Assembly: GCA_934248055.1 (NCBI GenBank)
Contig: CAKQKI010000006.1
Location: 39,660-103,659, forward strand
DNA length: 64,000 bases
Source: an uncultured Clostridia bacterium
GTDB lineage: Bacteria > Bacillota > Clostridia > Christensenellales > Borkfalkiaceae
Direction: 5' to 3'
The notes beneath the pieces were generated by a model. That model ran no database searches. It had not been told where the DNA came from and worked only from the letters and a program-made list of their open reading frames with translations. Below are positions 24,221 to 32,562 of this stretch, piece after piece. The position numbers and the translations under genes are program-made. Position 1 is the first letter of the stretch; every line of letters begins with the position of its first letter.

Positions 24221-24260
24221 ATAAAAAATACGAACGCCGTTTTTGTTTCGGCGTTCGTAT
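24221..24260 (-). terminator. Terminator of tRNA-Ser
   Basis: 12-bp stem ATACGAACGCCG (24228-24239) with its complement at 24249-24260; on the minus strand it is followed by TTTTTTAT. Confidence 0.85.
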
Positions 24261-24270
24261 CTTTAATATC

Positions 24271-24361
24271 TGGCGGAGAAGGCGGGATTTGGACCCGCGC
24301 TGCAATTTCTCACACTACTCCCTTAGCAGGGGAGCCCCTTGAGCCACTTGGGTACTTCTCC
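24271..24361 (-). tRNA. tRNA-Ser (anticodon GCT)
   Basis: The acceptor stem GGAGAAG pairs with CTTCTCC, the discriminator is G and CCA is encoded. The anticodon arm CTCCC-CTGCTAA-GGGAG reads GCT. A long variable arm is present, as expected for serine tRNA. It is transcribed opposite to the neighbouring tRNA cluster. Confidence 0.95.
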
Positions 24362-24525
24362 GTTTGATTTTCAATTGCTCATACATAATATCATATTTAA
24401 AAGTTAAAGTCAAAATATTTTAAGCATTTTTGAAAATTTATTTTTAATATACCTACCCCTTAACGAAAGCGTTTCGTAAAAAATAAAAAAGAATTCAAAA
24501 TTTTGAAAAAGTAGTCAAAAAACGA

Positions 24526-24554
24526 TTGACATTACAAAGCGTTTTTGATATAAT
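24526..24554 (+). promoter_or_regulatory. Consensus promoter of the tRNA operon
   Basis: TTGACA (24526-24531), 17-bp spacer, TATAAT (24549-24554): a perfect sigma-A promoter 22 bp before tRNA-Gly. Confidence 0.95.
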
Positions 24555-24576
24555 CGATAGGCATTGTGAAAGAAGT

Positions 24577-24650
24577 GCGGGTGTAGTTCAATGGTAGAAC
24601 ACCAGCCTTCCAAGCTGGTTGCGTGGGTCCGATTCCCATCACCCGCTCCA
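24577..24650 (+). tRNA. tRNA-Gly (anticodon TCC)
   Basis: Cloverleaf with GCGGGTG acceptor strand, anticodon loop CTTCCAA, T-loop GGTCCGATTCC and encoded CCA. First gene of the tRNA operon. Confidence 0.95.
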
Positions 24651-24714
24651 CTTTTAAAAAGCGTGCGTATCCGACAGGGATAAAATAATCCCGTACCTCA
24701 ACTCGATACAACTT

Positions 24715-24791
24715 GCGCCAGTAGCTCAGCCGGATAGAGCACCGCCCTTCTAAGGCGGGTGTCAGGGGTTCGAGTCCCTTCTGGCGCACCA
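24715..24791 (+). tRNA. tRNA-Arg (anticodon TCT)
   Basis: Acceptor GCGCCAG/CTGGCGC, anticodon loop CTTCTAA, canonical T-loop GGTTCGAGTCC, encoded CCA. Confidence 0.95.
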
Positions 24792-24800
24792 TACCAAATG

Positions 24801-24876
24801 GCGAGAGTAGCTCAATCGGTGGAGCGCCAGATTGTGGTCCTGGAGGTCGTGGGTTCGATTCCCATCTCTCGCCCCA
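24801..24876 (+). tRNA. tRNA-His (anticodon GTG)
   Basis: Acceptor GCGAGAG/CTCTCGC, anticodon loop TTGTGGT, encoded CCA. The base before it (24800) is G, which supplies the G-1 identity element of tRNA-His. Confidence 0.94.
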
Positions 24877-24885
24877 TTATTACGT

Positions 24886-24960
24886 TGGGGTGTCGCCAAG
24901 CGGTAAGGCATCGGATTTTGATTCCGAGATTCGTAGGTTCGAATCCTGCCACCCCAGCCA
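24886..24960 (+). tRNA. tRNA-Gln (anticodon TTG)
   Basis: Acceptor TGGGGTG/CACCCCA, anticodon loop TTTTGAT, encoded CCA. It is the partner of the GlnRS encoded at 4.2-5.8 kb. Confidence 0.95.
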
Positions 24961-24973
24961 AAAATTGAATACG

Positions 24974-25048
24974 GTCCATTAGCTCAGGCGGTAGAGCACT
25001 TGACTTTTAATCAAGTTGTCCGGGGTTCGAGTCCCCGATGGATCACCA
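24974..25048 (+). tRNA. tRNA-Lys (anticodon TTT)
   Basis: Acceptor strand GGTCCAT, anticodon loop CTTTTAA on a CTTGA/TCAAG stem, encoded CCA. Confidence 0.95.
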
Positions 25049-25051
25049 TAT

Positions 25052-25073
25052 ATACGGGGCGTACGCCCCGTAT
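25052..25073. repeat. 22-bp perfect palindrome between two tRNA-Lys genes
   Basis: Half-site ATACGGGGCGT followed directly by its complement. In the transcript it forms a GC-rich hairpin without a T-tract, so it is more likely a tRNA processing structure than a terminator. Confidence 0.6.
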
Positions 25074-25080
25074 GTAATAT

Positions 25081-25156
25081 GCGCCTTTAGCTCAGTTGGT
25101 AGAGCAACTGACTCTTAATCAGTGGGTCCGGGGTTCGAGTCCCCGAAGGCGCACCA
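25081..25156 (+). tRNA. tRNA-Lys (anticodon CTT)
   Basis: Acceptor GCGCCTT/AAGGCGC, anticodon loop CTCTTAA on an ACTGA/TCAGT stem, encoded CCA. Last gene of the tRNA operon. Confidence 0.95.
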
Positions 25157-25166
25157 GACGAGAATA

Positions 25167-25208
25167 AAACGAACTTTGACGGAAAGTCGGAGTTCGTTTT
25201 GTTTTTTA
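25167..25208 (+). terminator. Terminator of the tRNA operon
   Basis: AAAACGAACTTTGAC pairs imperfectly with GTCGGAGTTCGTTTT and is followed by GTTTTTT. Confidence 0.8.
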
Positions 25209-25241
25209 CAAAAATTATAATTTTTAAAAATATAAGCATGT

Positions 25242-25304
25242 TAAAACGCATTCAGCGGTAACGAATTGAATTTCTTTGTTAAAAGTAATGAAAAAATAAA
25301 AGAA
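25242..25304 (+). repeat. 63-bp direct repeat, left copy (candidate island boundary)
   Basis: It begins TAAAACGCATTCAGCGG and ends AAAATAAAAGAA. It matches 49803-49865 at 58 of 63 positions in the same orientation, 24,561 bp away. It lies 86 bp past the last tRNA, outside any gene, and encodes nothing visible. Apart from this repeat and two terminators, the 25157-25456 gap is featureless. Confidence 0.8.
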
Positions 25305-25326
25305 TTAAAATAGTGAAAACATACAG

Positions 25327-25360
25327 AAAGGGCGACCGAGAACTTCTCGGTCGCCCTTTT
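25327..25360. terminator. Hairpin terminator at the AraC end of the gap
   Basis: GGGCGACCGAG/CTCGGTCGCCC 11-bp stem flanked by AAAG and TTTT, so it can act in either orientation. It lies downstream of the minus-strand AraC gene. Confidence 0.75.
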
Positions 25361-25456
25361 ACGAACTGTCGTTTATTTTGTTTTGATTTTCATTATTTAA
25401 ATAAGAACCGATTTGCAGAAAAAATTATTGCGCGCTGTCAGGTTAAAACAGATAAT

Positions 25457-26344
25457 TTATAAATCGGATTGTGGCTTTATGTCCGTTCGCCGTTCTTCCT
25501 GAGGCGATACGCCGTACTTGTTTTTGTAAGCATGGCTGAATACGTATATAGAAGAATAATTTAACAACTCCGCAATTTCGCCGATTTTTAGTTTTCTTTC
25601 TTTTATAAGTTGTTTTGCCGCGTTTAATTTGCTGTTCAGATAGTATTCTTGCAGGGTGATATTTGTTGTTTTTTTAAAAAGATTTGATAAATAACTGTAA
25701 TTATAATTAGTAATCGTTTCTAACGAGTTCAAGTTTTTTAACGTAAAGATATGCGTATCGATATAATTCATAATCTGATAGCACAAAATATCTGCGCGGT
25801 TGACGTTATACTGATTTTTTTTCAGAGATTTTTCGTTGAAATCGCGAATTAAATAAATAATAACGGAATGAAAAGTGTTTTCTAACAGTTCCTTAGATAA
25901 AATCAAGGCGTCATCGCTATGATGAAATTCGGCAATGGAGTTGACGATTAGCGTCTGAATCCGCGAATCGGAAAAAGTGCGTTCGTGCGGGTCCTGAAAT
26001 TGCGTTAAAATTTTTTCTAATTGCTCGTTAAAAGCAGGGTTAGTGGTATAAAAGGAGAAAAAGTCGTATTTCAAAGGGTGTTCTGCCGACGAATGAATCT
26101 GATGCACGTCTGCGGGGAACGATAAATAAATATCCCCGCTTTTTACGGGAGTGTTTACGTTATTCGTTGTAACGCTGCCTTCGCCGTCCGTTACTACCGT
26201 GAGTTCGAACCAGTTCAGATGAAGGTGGCTTTCGTAAGAAGTGTTTTCAAGACAAAACATTCTGCCGATCTGGATTAAATAAATATCGCCTAATCGAAGC
26301 GGGTCGGGTCTGTAAATGTTATTCAGGTGATAATAATTTTTCAT
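25457..26344 (-). CDS. AraC-family regulator of the glycan island
   Basis: 295 residues. An N-terminal cupin domain (HLHLNWFELTVVTDGEGSVT, then VKSGDIYLSFP) precedes a degenerate middle and a C-terminal AraC DNA-binding domain (residues about 185-285: LETITNYNYSYLSNLFKKTT and IGEIAELLNYSSIYVFSHAY, KYGVSPQEER). It is divergent from the large catabolic operon that starts at 26794 and is its obvious candidate activator; the inducer is unknown. AAGGAGA lies 9 bp upstream of the ATG, so unlike the other AraC gene here its mRNA has a short leader. Confidence 0.92.
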   Translation of the reverse strand: MKNYYHLNNIYRPDPLRLGDIYLIQIGRMFCLENTSYESHLHLNWFELTVVTDGEGSVTTNNVNTPVKSGDIYLSFPADVHQIHSSAEHPLKYDFFSFYTTNPAFNEQLEKILTQFQDPHERTFSDSRIQTLIVNSIAEFHHSDDALILSKELLENTFHSVIIYLIRDFNEKSLKKNQYNVNRADILCYQIMNYIDTHIFTLKNLNSLETITNYNYSYLSNLFKKTTNITLQEYYLNSKLNAAKQLIKERKLKIGEIAELLNYSSIYVFSHAYKNKYGVSPQEERRTDIKPQSDL

Positions 26345-26361
26345 CGCGCGTCTCCTTTTTT

Positions 26362-26390
26362 ATTGTAACAAGCGTGAACGGGTTTGTCAA
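26362..26390 (-). promoter_or_regulatory. Promoter of the island AraC gene
   Basis: Read on the minus strand: TTGACA, 17-bp spacer, TACAAT, 17 bp before the ATG. Confidence 0.8.
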
Positions 26391-26735
26391 TAAAACTAAA
26401 GATAAAACCATCTTTTCAAGCCCTTGAAAAACGCACAGCCAAAAAAATGCTAAATTTTGGATAAAATTAAACCATATTATTTTTTATACGCAATTTATCG
26501 ATATTTATTATTTGCAGAACAAAAAATTAACTAATGCAGTGTTTTTTTAAGTATATTTGCTGTTTTTTTTGCAAAAACAGGCGGTTACTTTTAATATTTA
26601 ACGCCTTGCGGTTATGCTTATTCATTTGAAAACGACAAAATCAGACCGCTTTCGGAATATTGCGCAAAAAGCAAGATAAAAAGTTATTTTTAAGGTAAAA
26701 CAAAAAAATAACAAAAATTCTACAAAATAACGGCA
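26391..26735. other. AT-rich divergent regulatory spacer
   Basis: 345 bp of A/T-rich sequence with several poly-T and poly-A runs lies between the two divergent promoters. No gene, RNA or clear symmetric operator is visible. Sites for the AraC protein are expected here, but I cannot point to one. Confidence 0.5.
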
Positions 26736-26764
26736 TTGACTTGCTTTGTGGAAATAAATATAAT
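26736..26764 (+). promoter_or_regulatory. Promoter of the glycan operon
   Basis: TTGACT (26736-26741), 17-bp spacer, consensus TATAAT (26759-26764), then AAGGTGG before the first ATG at 26794. Confidence 0.88.
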
Positions 26765-26793
26765 TATATTACAAATTATAAGGTGGTTTTAAT

Positions 26794-27849
26794 ATGAAAA
26801 CAGTAACTGTTATAGGATGCGGAAGAATTGCAAATAACGCGCATTTGCCTGCGCTTTCGGATATGAAAGACATACGTATAAAATATGCGTGTGATTGCAT
26901 TATAGAAAAAGCCCTTGCGGCAAAGAAAAAGTTTCCTAAAATCGAACAGGCGATTTCGGATTATAAAGTGGCGCTTGCAGACGAAGAGGTGGACGCCGTA
27001 TTTGTGCTTACGCCCAACTACGCGCACTATACGATAACCATGGACGCGTTAAAAGCTGGTAAACACGTATTTTGCGAAAAACCGATAACCGTCAATTATA
27101 AACTTTCCTGCGAAATGGCAGAAGAAGCGCGTAAGCAAAACAAAATACTGAATATAGGCGTTTGTAATCGTTATAACAAATCTGTTGAAATGCTGCGGGA
27201 ATGGGTTCAGGAAGGAAAATTCGGAAATATTTATCACGTTTATTGCTCGTTCAGAAGTTTTCGTTCTATTCCGGGTCTGGGCGGCGCTTTTACAACCAAA
27301 GCGCAATCCGGCGGAGGAGTGTTGATTGACTGGGGCGTTCATTTTCTCGATTTGAGTTTATACGTTCTCGGAGACGCTAAATTGAAAAACGTTTCTTGCA
27401 ATGCGTATTGTGAAATGGCGAAAGATATGAAATCTTATAAATATTTCAATATGTGGGCGGAAGATACGTCGGATAAAGAAAACGGAACGAATGACGTTGA
27501 AGATTTTATTTCGGGCTATATACGCACCGACAAGGCAAGTATTTCCTTTAACGGGGCGTGGGCGCAGAATATAGGCGAGAATGAAATGTACGTCGATTTT
27601 CTCGGAGATAAGGGAGGCGCAAGGCTTCGCTACGGCGGGAAATTTACTTACTGGAGTGCAGAAACGCTTGAAAAGGTTGAACCCGATTACGATATACCTA
27701 ATATGTACGCGCGCGAAGACAAAGCGTTTTTACAATCAACGGAAACCGGTATAAAGGATAAGAATAATATCGAAAACGTTTTAGAAAGCGCAAAACTGTT
27801 GGACGCGTTATATGAATCGGCGGCAAAGAAAGCAGAGGTTGTATTATAA
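26794..27849 (+). CDS. Gfo/Idh/MocA-family oxidoreductase
   Basis: 351 residues. The Rossmann start is VTVIGCGRIANNAHLPAL and the EKP motif (CEKPITVN, about residue 95) carries the catalytic lysine. The C-terminal alpha/beta domain has GGGVLIDWGVHFLDLSLYVL, where the aspartate-histidine pair that contacts substrate is kept. Such enzymes oxidise or reduce sugars, uronates and inositols with NAD(P). It is the first gene of the island operon; the substrate cannot be told. With the next three genes it forms a redox/isomerase set. Confidence 0.93.
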   Translation: MKTVTVIGCGRIANNAHLPALSDMKDIRIKYACDCIIEKALAAKKKFPKIEQAISDYKVALADEEVDAVFVLTPNYAHYTITMDALKAGKHVFCEKPITVNYKLSCEMAEEARKQNKILNIGVCNRYNKSVEMLREWVQEGKFGNIYHVYCSFRSFRSIPGLGGAFTTKAQSGGGVLIDWGVHFLDLSLYVLGDAKLKNVSCNAYCEMAKDMKSYKYFNMWAEDTSDKENGTNDVEDFISGYIRTDKASISFNGAWAQNIGENEMYVDFLGDKGGARLRYGGKFTYWSAETLEKVEPDYDIPNMYAREDKAFLQSTETGIKDKNNIENVLESAKLLDALYESAAKKAEVVL

Positions 27850-27850
27850 A

Positions 27851-28696
27851 ATGAAAACGATAGGGTTTGTCGATTATTACGTCAGTGAATGGCATGCTAA
27901 CAAATATCCGGGCTGGATAAAAGAGATTAACGAGAGTATGGGAAGCGATTTTGCAGTCAGATATTGCTGGACCGAAGAATACGTTTCGCATACGGACGGT
28001 CGCAATACGGACGAATGGTGTTCGGAATTCGGAGTGGAAAGATGTCAGACTCTTGCCGAACTGTGCGAAAAAGCGGATTACATTCTTGTTCTCGCACCTT
28101 CTGATCCGGAAAAGCATCTGGCTTATGCGCAGGAAGTATTGAAATACGGAAAAAACACTTATATAGACAAAACTTTTGCTCCCGATTATGCCACCGCGAA
28201 ACAGATATTTTCTATTGCAGAGCAATACGATACCAAATTCTTTTCTACGTCGGCGCTTCGCTTTGCTTCCGAACTTGACGGTTGGGAAGGCTCACGGGCG
28301 ATAGTGACGCTTGGCGGCGGTTCTAATATTGACGAATACGTAATTCATCAGGTTGAAATGGCGGTAAAAACAATCGAAGAAAAAGCACTTCGCGTACGGG
28401 TAGAAAAGCAAGGGTCGCAATACGTTTGCACCGTTGTGTTTGCGAACGATAAAAGGGCGACCATCATTTATGCGCCGTCGTTATCGTTTATGGCAGGCGT
28501 CGATTCGGGAGATTCGCGCGGCGCAAAGTTTTTGCAAATTCAATCGGATTATTTTAAAAGTCTTATAGCAGATATTTTGCGTTTTTATCAGACGGGGACT
28601 GTTTCTTTTGACGTTAATCAGACGCTTGAAGTTATGAAAATCAGAGAAGCAATAATTAAAGGAAAAAATCTTTCGGGAGAATGGATTGAGTTATAA
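27851..28696 (+). CDS. Divergent Gfo/Idh/MocA-like protein lacking core motifs
   Basis: 281 residues from the ATG at 27851, 1 bp after the previous stop. The overall plan (N-terminal nucleotide-type domain, then DEYVIHQVEMAVKTI in the place of the GGGxxxDxGxH helix) follows Gfo/Idh/MocA. However, the glycine-rich GxGxxG is absent (the start is MKTIGFVDYYVSEW) and the EKP lysine motif reads DKT (YIDKTFAPD), which keeps the lysine but changes its context. Cofactor binding is therefore uncertain. It may be a non-redox partner or a sugar-binding paralogue of its neighbours. Confidence 0.7.
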   Translation: MKTIGFVDYYVSEWHANKYPGWIKEINESMGSDFAVRYCWTEEYVSHTDGRNTDEWCSEFGVERCQTLAELCEKADYILVLAPSDPEKHLAYAQEVLKYGKNTYIDKTFAPDYATAKQIFSIAEQYDTKFFSTSALRFASELDGWEGSRAIVTLGGGSNIDEYVIHQVEMAVKTIEEKALRVRVEKQGSQYVCTVVFANDKRATIIYAPSLSFMAGVDSGDSRGAKFLQIQSDYFKSLIADILRFYQTGTVSFDVNQTLEVMKIREAIIKGKNLSGEWIEL

Positions 28697-28710
28697 CAAA
28701 CAGTAATATT

Positions 28711-29715
28711 ATGAAAAAATTAAAGGTTGCAATAGTCGGGTGCGGAAGAATTTCGGTGATGCATCTCGAATCGATCAGGGCGTTATGCTATGCGGAACTT
28801 GTTGCTTGCTGCGATATAAAAAAAGAGAGAGCAGACAGAGTTGCCGAAAAATACGGAATACGGGCGTATTACGATTACGAACAGATGCTTTCACAAGAAA
28901 AGTTAGACGCCGTACATATTTTACTGCCGCACTATTTACATACAAAAGCGTCGATTCGGGCATTTGAAAAGGGCATAAACGTTTTATCGGAAAAGCCCAT
29001 GGATATCGATTTGGAAAGCGCGCAGAACGCGGTGAGAATTGCAAAAGAGAAAAACGTTTTATACGGCGTTATTTTTCAGTGTCGCTATAATAATTCGGCG
29101 CGACTTGTCAAAAACGCGGTTGTTTCCGGGCGTTTGGGTAAAATTATATCCGCGCGTTCAACTCTTACATGGACGCGTTCGGATGATTATTACAAAGAAA
29201 GCGACTGGAAAGGAACGTGGGACAAAGAAGGCGGCGGCGTTGTGATTGATCAGGCAATACATTCCGTTGATTTGGTAAACTGGATTGTAGACAGCGAGGT
29301 GGAAAGCGTATCGTGTTCCCTTGCAAATCGCGGGCATAAGTGCGTATGCGTCGAAGACAGCGCGGAAGGGCTTATTACCTATAAAAACGGCACGCGTTAC
29401 GGTTTTTATTGTATGAATAATTACGGTTGCGACGAGCCGATTGAAATCAGAATGTATTGCGAAAACGGAAAAGTAGTGTTCGGGTACGACGACGCCTATA
29501 TCGATTATAATGACGGAACGCACGAAGAGGCGCATCAGGACGAAGATATCATTGAATACGAAGGCGGAGCCGATTACTGGGGTTTCCAGCATATCCGACA
29601 GATAGAGCAGTTTTATAAATCTTGCCTTGGGATAGAAAAGTTGGAAATCAGCGGCGAAGAAGCGCTGAAAACGCACTCGCTTATTATGCAGATTTATAAA
29701 AAAGGCAGGATTTAA
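28711..29715 (+). CDS. Gfo/Idh/MocA-family oxidoreductase
   Basis: 334 residues. VAIVGCGRISVMHLESI binds the nucleotide, SEKPMDID carries the conserved lysine, and GGGVVIDQAIHSVDLVNWIV is the substrate-contact helix with Asp and His. It is full length. No Shine-Dalgarno stands out before the ATG, so it may depend on coupling with the gene 14 bp upstream. It is predicted to oxidise or reduce a sugar derivative alongside the first oxidoreductase of the operon. Confidence 0.92.
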   Translation: MKKLKVAIVGCGRISVMHLESIRALCYAELVACCDIKKERADRVAEKYGIRAYYDYEQMLSQEKLDAVHILLPHYLHTKASIRAFEKGINVLSEKPMDIDLESAQNAVRIAKEKNVLYGVIFQCRYNNSARLVKNAVVSGRLGKIISARSTLTWTRSDDYYKESDWKGTWDKEGGGVVIDQAIHSVDLVNWIVDSEVESVSCSLANRGHKCVCVEDSAEGLITYKNGTRYGFYCMNNYGCDEPIEIRMYCENGKVVFGYDDAYIDYNDGTHEEAHQDEDIIEYEGGADYWGFQHIRQIEQFYKSCLGIEKLEISGEEALKTHSLIMQIYKKGRI

Positions 29716-29716
29716 T

Positions 29717-30574
29717 ATGAAAATAGGCGTTATTGTAGATTGTTTCAAAACGAATTTATCGGACGCTATCGTGTCGGCTTTCAATTTAGGGTTAAAAGGC
29801 ATACAGATATACGCAACGACGGGAGAGTTTTCGCCTGAAACGCTTACGGAGCAAGATAAGCAATTTTATAAAAATTTTCTCAAAGAAAAAAATATGACGA
29901 TATCTGCGCTTTGCGGGGATATGGGCGGCTATGGCTTTGAAAAAGAAGCGGATAATCCCGACAGAATTAAAAAAACGAAAGCCATTATCGATCTTGCCGC
30001 CGAGTTTAACGTAAACGTTATTACCACGCATATAGGCGTTATTCCCGAAGATAAGCAGAACGCGCGATATAAAGTTATGCTGAAAGCATTGACCGAATGC
30101 GGATTATACGCGCAATCGAAAGGCGTTACTCTTGCTATCGAAACGGGACCCGAAAAAGCGAAAACGTTGCTGGCGTTTTTAAAGGACACGCAAGGCGGCG
30201 TGGGGGTAAATTTAGACCCTGCTAATTTCACGATGGTTACGGGGCAAAATCCCGTTGAAGCGGTGTATATCTTAAAAGATTACATAGTGCATACGCATGC
30301 GAAAGACGGTGTGATGCTTGATAAAAATCAAAACCCGACGGAAGTATATCATGCTTTTGCCGTGGGTGGCGTTGACGCTTTAAATGCGTGCGAAGGTTTT
30401 AAAGAATTGCCGTTAGGCCAAGGCGACGTTCAATGGAACGAATACTTAAAGGCATTAAAAGAAATCGGGTATGACGGGTTTTTAACGATTGAAAGGGAAT
30501 GCGGGGAAAACCCGCGTGAAGATATAACTTCCGCCGTCCGGTTTTTAAACGAGCGTTTACGGTTGCTTGATTAA
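29717..30574 (+). CDS. Sugar phosphate isomerase/epimerase-type TIM-barrel enzyme
   Basis: 285 residues of the AP-endonuclease-2/xylose-isomerase-like TIM barrel. Metal-ligand positions are visible at VITTHIGVIPED (His), IETGPEK (Glu), VNLDPANFTM (Asp), VHTHAKDGVM (His) and TIERECGENPRED (Glu). Relatives are ketose 3-epimerases, IolE-like dehydratases and 3-keto-glycoside lyases. It begins 1 bp after the oxidoreductase gene with AGGA upstream, so the two are tightly coupled. The pairing suggests a redox-assisted isomerisation or elimination on an imported sugar; this is inference. Confidence 0.88.
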   Translation: MKIGVIVDCFKTNLSDAIVSAFNLGLKGIQIYATTGEFSPETLTEQDKQFYKNFLKEKNMTISALCGDMGGYGFEKEADNPDRIKKTKAIIDLAAEFNVNVITTHIGVIPEDKQNARYKVMLKALTECGLYAQSKGVTLAIETGPEKAKTLLAFLKDTQGGVGVNLDPANFTMVTGQNPVEAVYILKDYIVHTHAKDGVMLDKNQNPTEVYHAFAVGGVDALNACEGFKELPLGQGDVQWNEYLKALKEIGYDGFLTIERECGENPREDITSAVRFLNERLRLLD

Positions 30575-30691
30575 GTAAAGCGCCGAAACGTAAGTCGTTT
30601 TATAATATGCGGACGATACGCGTCGGGTTTTTACAAAATTGCGGCAACTTATACAGGCAGTTAAATTATTGCAGATTACAGGAGATTTTAA

Positions 30692-32536
30692 ATGCAAGTC
30701 AACAAAAATGATACGGGCGACGTTTTTCGTACTCTTGAAAACGGTTGCGTTTTATATAAAGGCGTTACGGATTTTATAAATCGCTTTATTCAGAAAGAAC
30801 AACTTTACGATACGAAGTTATGGGATGATTTTGTAAGACAATACACTTTCAATTCCGATGACGATTATACCTGGCGAGGCGAGTTCTGGGGTAAAATGAT
30901 GCGTGGGGCGTGTCTTACATATCAGTATACCAGAGATGAAAAACTGTTGAAAATACTGGAAGATTCCGTAAAAAAAATGCTTGCAACGCAACAAGAAAAC
31001 GGAAGATTTTCCACGTATTCTGTCAAAATAGAGTTTACCGCATGGGATTTATGGTGCAGAAAATACGTTATGCTCGGATTTTTGTATTTTCTCGATATAT
31101 GCGCCGACGAAACGCTATGCAAGCAAATTATTACAGCCTTAAAAAGACATGCCGATTATATTTTGCAATACGTCGGAGAAGGGAAAAAGAAAATAACCGA
31201 TTGCTCTTTTACTTATGAAGGTCTGAATTCGAGTTCGATATTAGAGCCGTTTATGAAATTGTATTTTGTAACGGGAGAGCAGCGTTATCTGGATTTTGCC
31301 ACGCATATAGTTTCCGTCGGCTTTATCGGTTCGCAAAATATAATAGAACTTGCTTACTCGAAAAAAGAGCCGCCTTATCGATACAAATTTAAAAAGGCGT
31401 ATGAAATGATGAGTTGTTTTCAAGGTCTTTTATACTATTACAAGGCTACGAACGACGAAAAATATCTTACCGCAACGATGAATTTTTTTGAAATGGTGGC
31501 TGAAACGGAATTAACCGAAATCGGGGCTTTGGGATGTGAATATGAAAATTTTGACCATGCGGCTGAAACGCAGACGGAATACACGAAAGGTCCCGGGCTG
31601 GAAACCTGCGTAACCGTAACGTGGATGAATTGTTGCTATCAACTCTTATGTTATACGGGCGACAGCAAATTTGCAGATTACATAGAACAGTCGTCCGTTA
31701 ACGGATTATACGGCGCAATAAATACCGAAAAAAACGAAAAGGTGTTCAAATGGTATCTCGAGCAACCTGCAGGTCTTAACGCAAAGGGAATGTTTTTACC
31801 GTTTAACAGTTATAGTCCGCTGGTGAATAAAGAACGCGCCGTTGATATAGGCGGCGTTCGTCTGATAAATCCCGAAGGGCAGTTTTACGGTTGCTGTACC
31901 TGTATCGGCTCGATGGGAACGGCTCTCTCGGCGTTGTACGGGGTTATGCAGGATAACGAAGGATATATTATAAACTCTTACGAATCCGCCGTGCTGAAAT
32001 TAAAAACTCCGAGCGGAGCAAGCGTTATTATAAACGAAGAGAGCAACGTTTTACACGGAGACGGTACTTTTACTTTTACTTTTACGATGCAGCAAAAAGA
32101 AAAACTTACGTTAAAGTTAAGAATTCCGTCGTGGTCGGAAAAGACGGTGTGCCGTGTCAACGGGAAAGAGTATCAGACGACGAAGGGTACGTATTGTAAA
32201 ATCGAAGAATATTTTGAGAACGGCTCGAAAATCGTAATGAAATTAGATAACGGTTTCAAGCTCATACGTCGTAACGGAAAAACACTCGTAAAAAAGGGCG
32301 CGTACGTATTAGCAAGAGACGAGCGTTATCACGACGGTTTTAACGAGCCTGTGGAAATTGCAGTCGATAAACAAGGCAACGTTCGGGCAAAAGCGATAAA
32401 AACGGGCTTGTTCGATACGATACTCGAATATGAAATAGCAACGGTCGACGGGAAAACGATAAAAATGTGCGATTACGGTTCGGCAGGTAAGGCATGGGAC
32501 AGCGGAATAGATACGAAACTCACGGCCTGGTTATAA
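30692..32536 (+). CDS. GH127-like beta-L-arabinofuranosidase-type glycosidase
   Basis: 614 residues, no signal peptide, so cytoplasmic. An (alpha/alpha)6-type N-terminal half precedes the GH127/DUF1680 zinc-thiolate site: Glu304 and Cys306 in GLETCVTVTW, and Cys401-Cys402 in FYGCCTCIG. These match the Glu and three Cys that bind zinc in HypBA1, with the first of the CC pair as nucleophile. Beta-sandwich domains follow (LTLKLRIPSWSEKTV is typical). It could release beta-L-arabinofuranose or another furanose. A 117-bp gap with AGGAG just before the ATG separates it from the TIM-barrel gene. Confidence 0.85.
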   Translation: MQVNKNDTGDVFRTLENGCVLYKGVTDFINRFIQKEQLYDTKLWDDFVRQYTFNSDDDYTWRGEFWGKMMRGACLTYQYTRDEKLLKILEDSVKKMLATQQENGRFSTYSVKIEFTAWDLWCRKYVMLGFLYFLDICADETLCKQIITALKRHADYILQYVGEGKKKITDCSFTYEGLNSSSILEPFMKLYFVTGEQRYLDFATHIVSVGFIGSQNIIELAYSKKEPPYRYKFKKAYEMMSCFQGLLYYYKATNDEKYLTATMNFFEMVAETELTEIGALGCEYENFDHAAETQTEYTKGPGLETCVTVTWMNCCYQLLCYTGDSKFADYIEQSSVNGLYGAINTEKNEKVFKWYLEQPAGLNAKGMFLPFNSYSPLVNKERAVDIGGVRLINPEGQFYGCCTCIGSMGTALSALYGVMQDNEGYIINSYESAVLKLKTPSGASVIINEESNVLHGDGTFTFTFTMQQKEKLTLKLRIPSWSEKTVCRVNGKEYQTTKGTYCKIEEYFENGSKIVMKLDNGFKLIRRNGKTLVKKGAYVLARDERYHDGFNEPVEIAVDKQGNVRAKAIKTGLFDTILEYEIATVDGKTIKMCDYGSAGKAWDSGIDTKLTAWL

Positions 32537-32562
32537 ATTAAAACAATAAAAAAGGAGAAAAT

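Noticed and set aside
25052..25073. Palindrome between the tRNA-Lys genes as a terminator
   Set aside because: There is no T-tract, and the next tRNA 8 bp later has no promoter of its own.
25081..25156. tRNA-Lys 3' end as the attachment site of the island
   Set aside because: The direct repeat starts 86 bp beyond the tRNA and shares no sequence with it; no tRNA fragment occurs at 49.8 kb.
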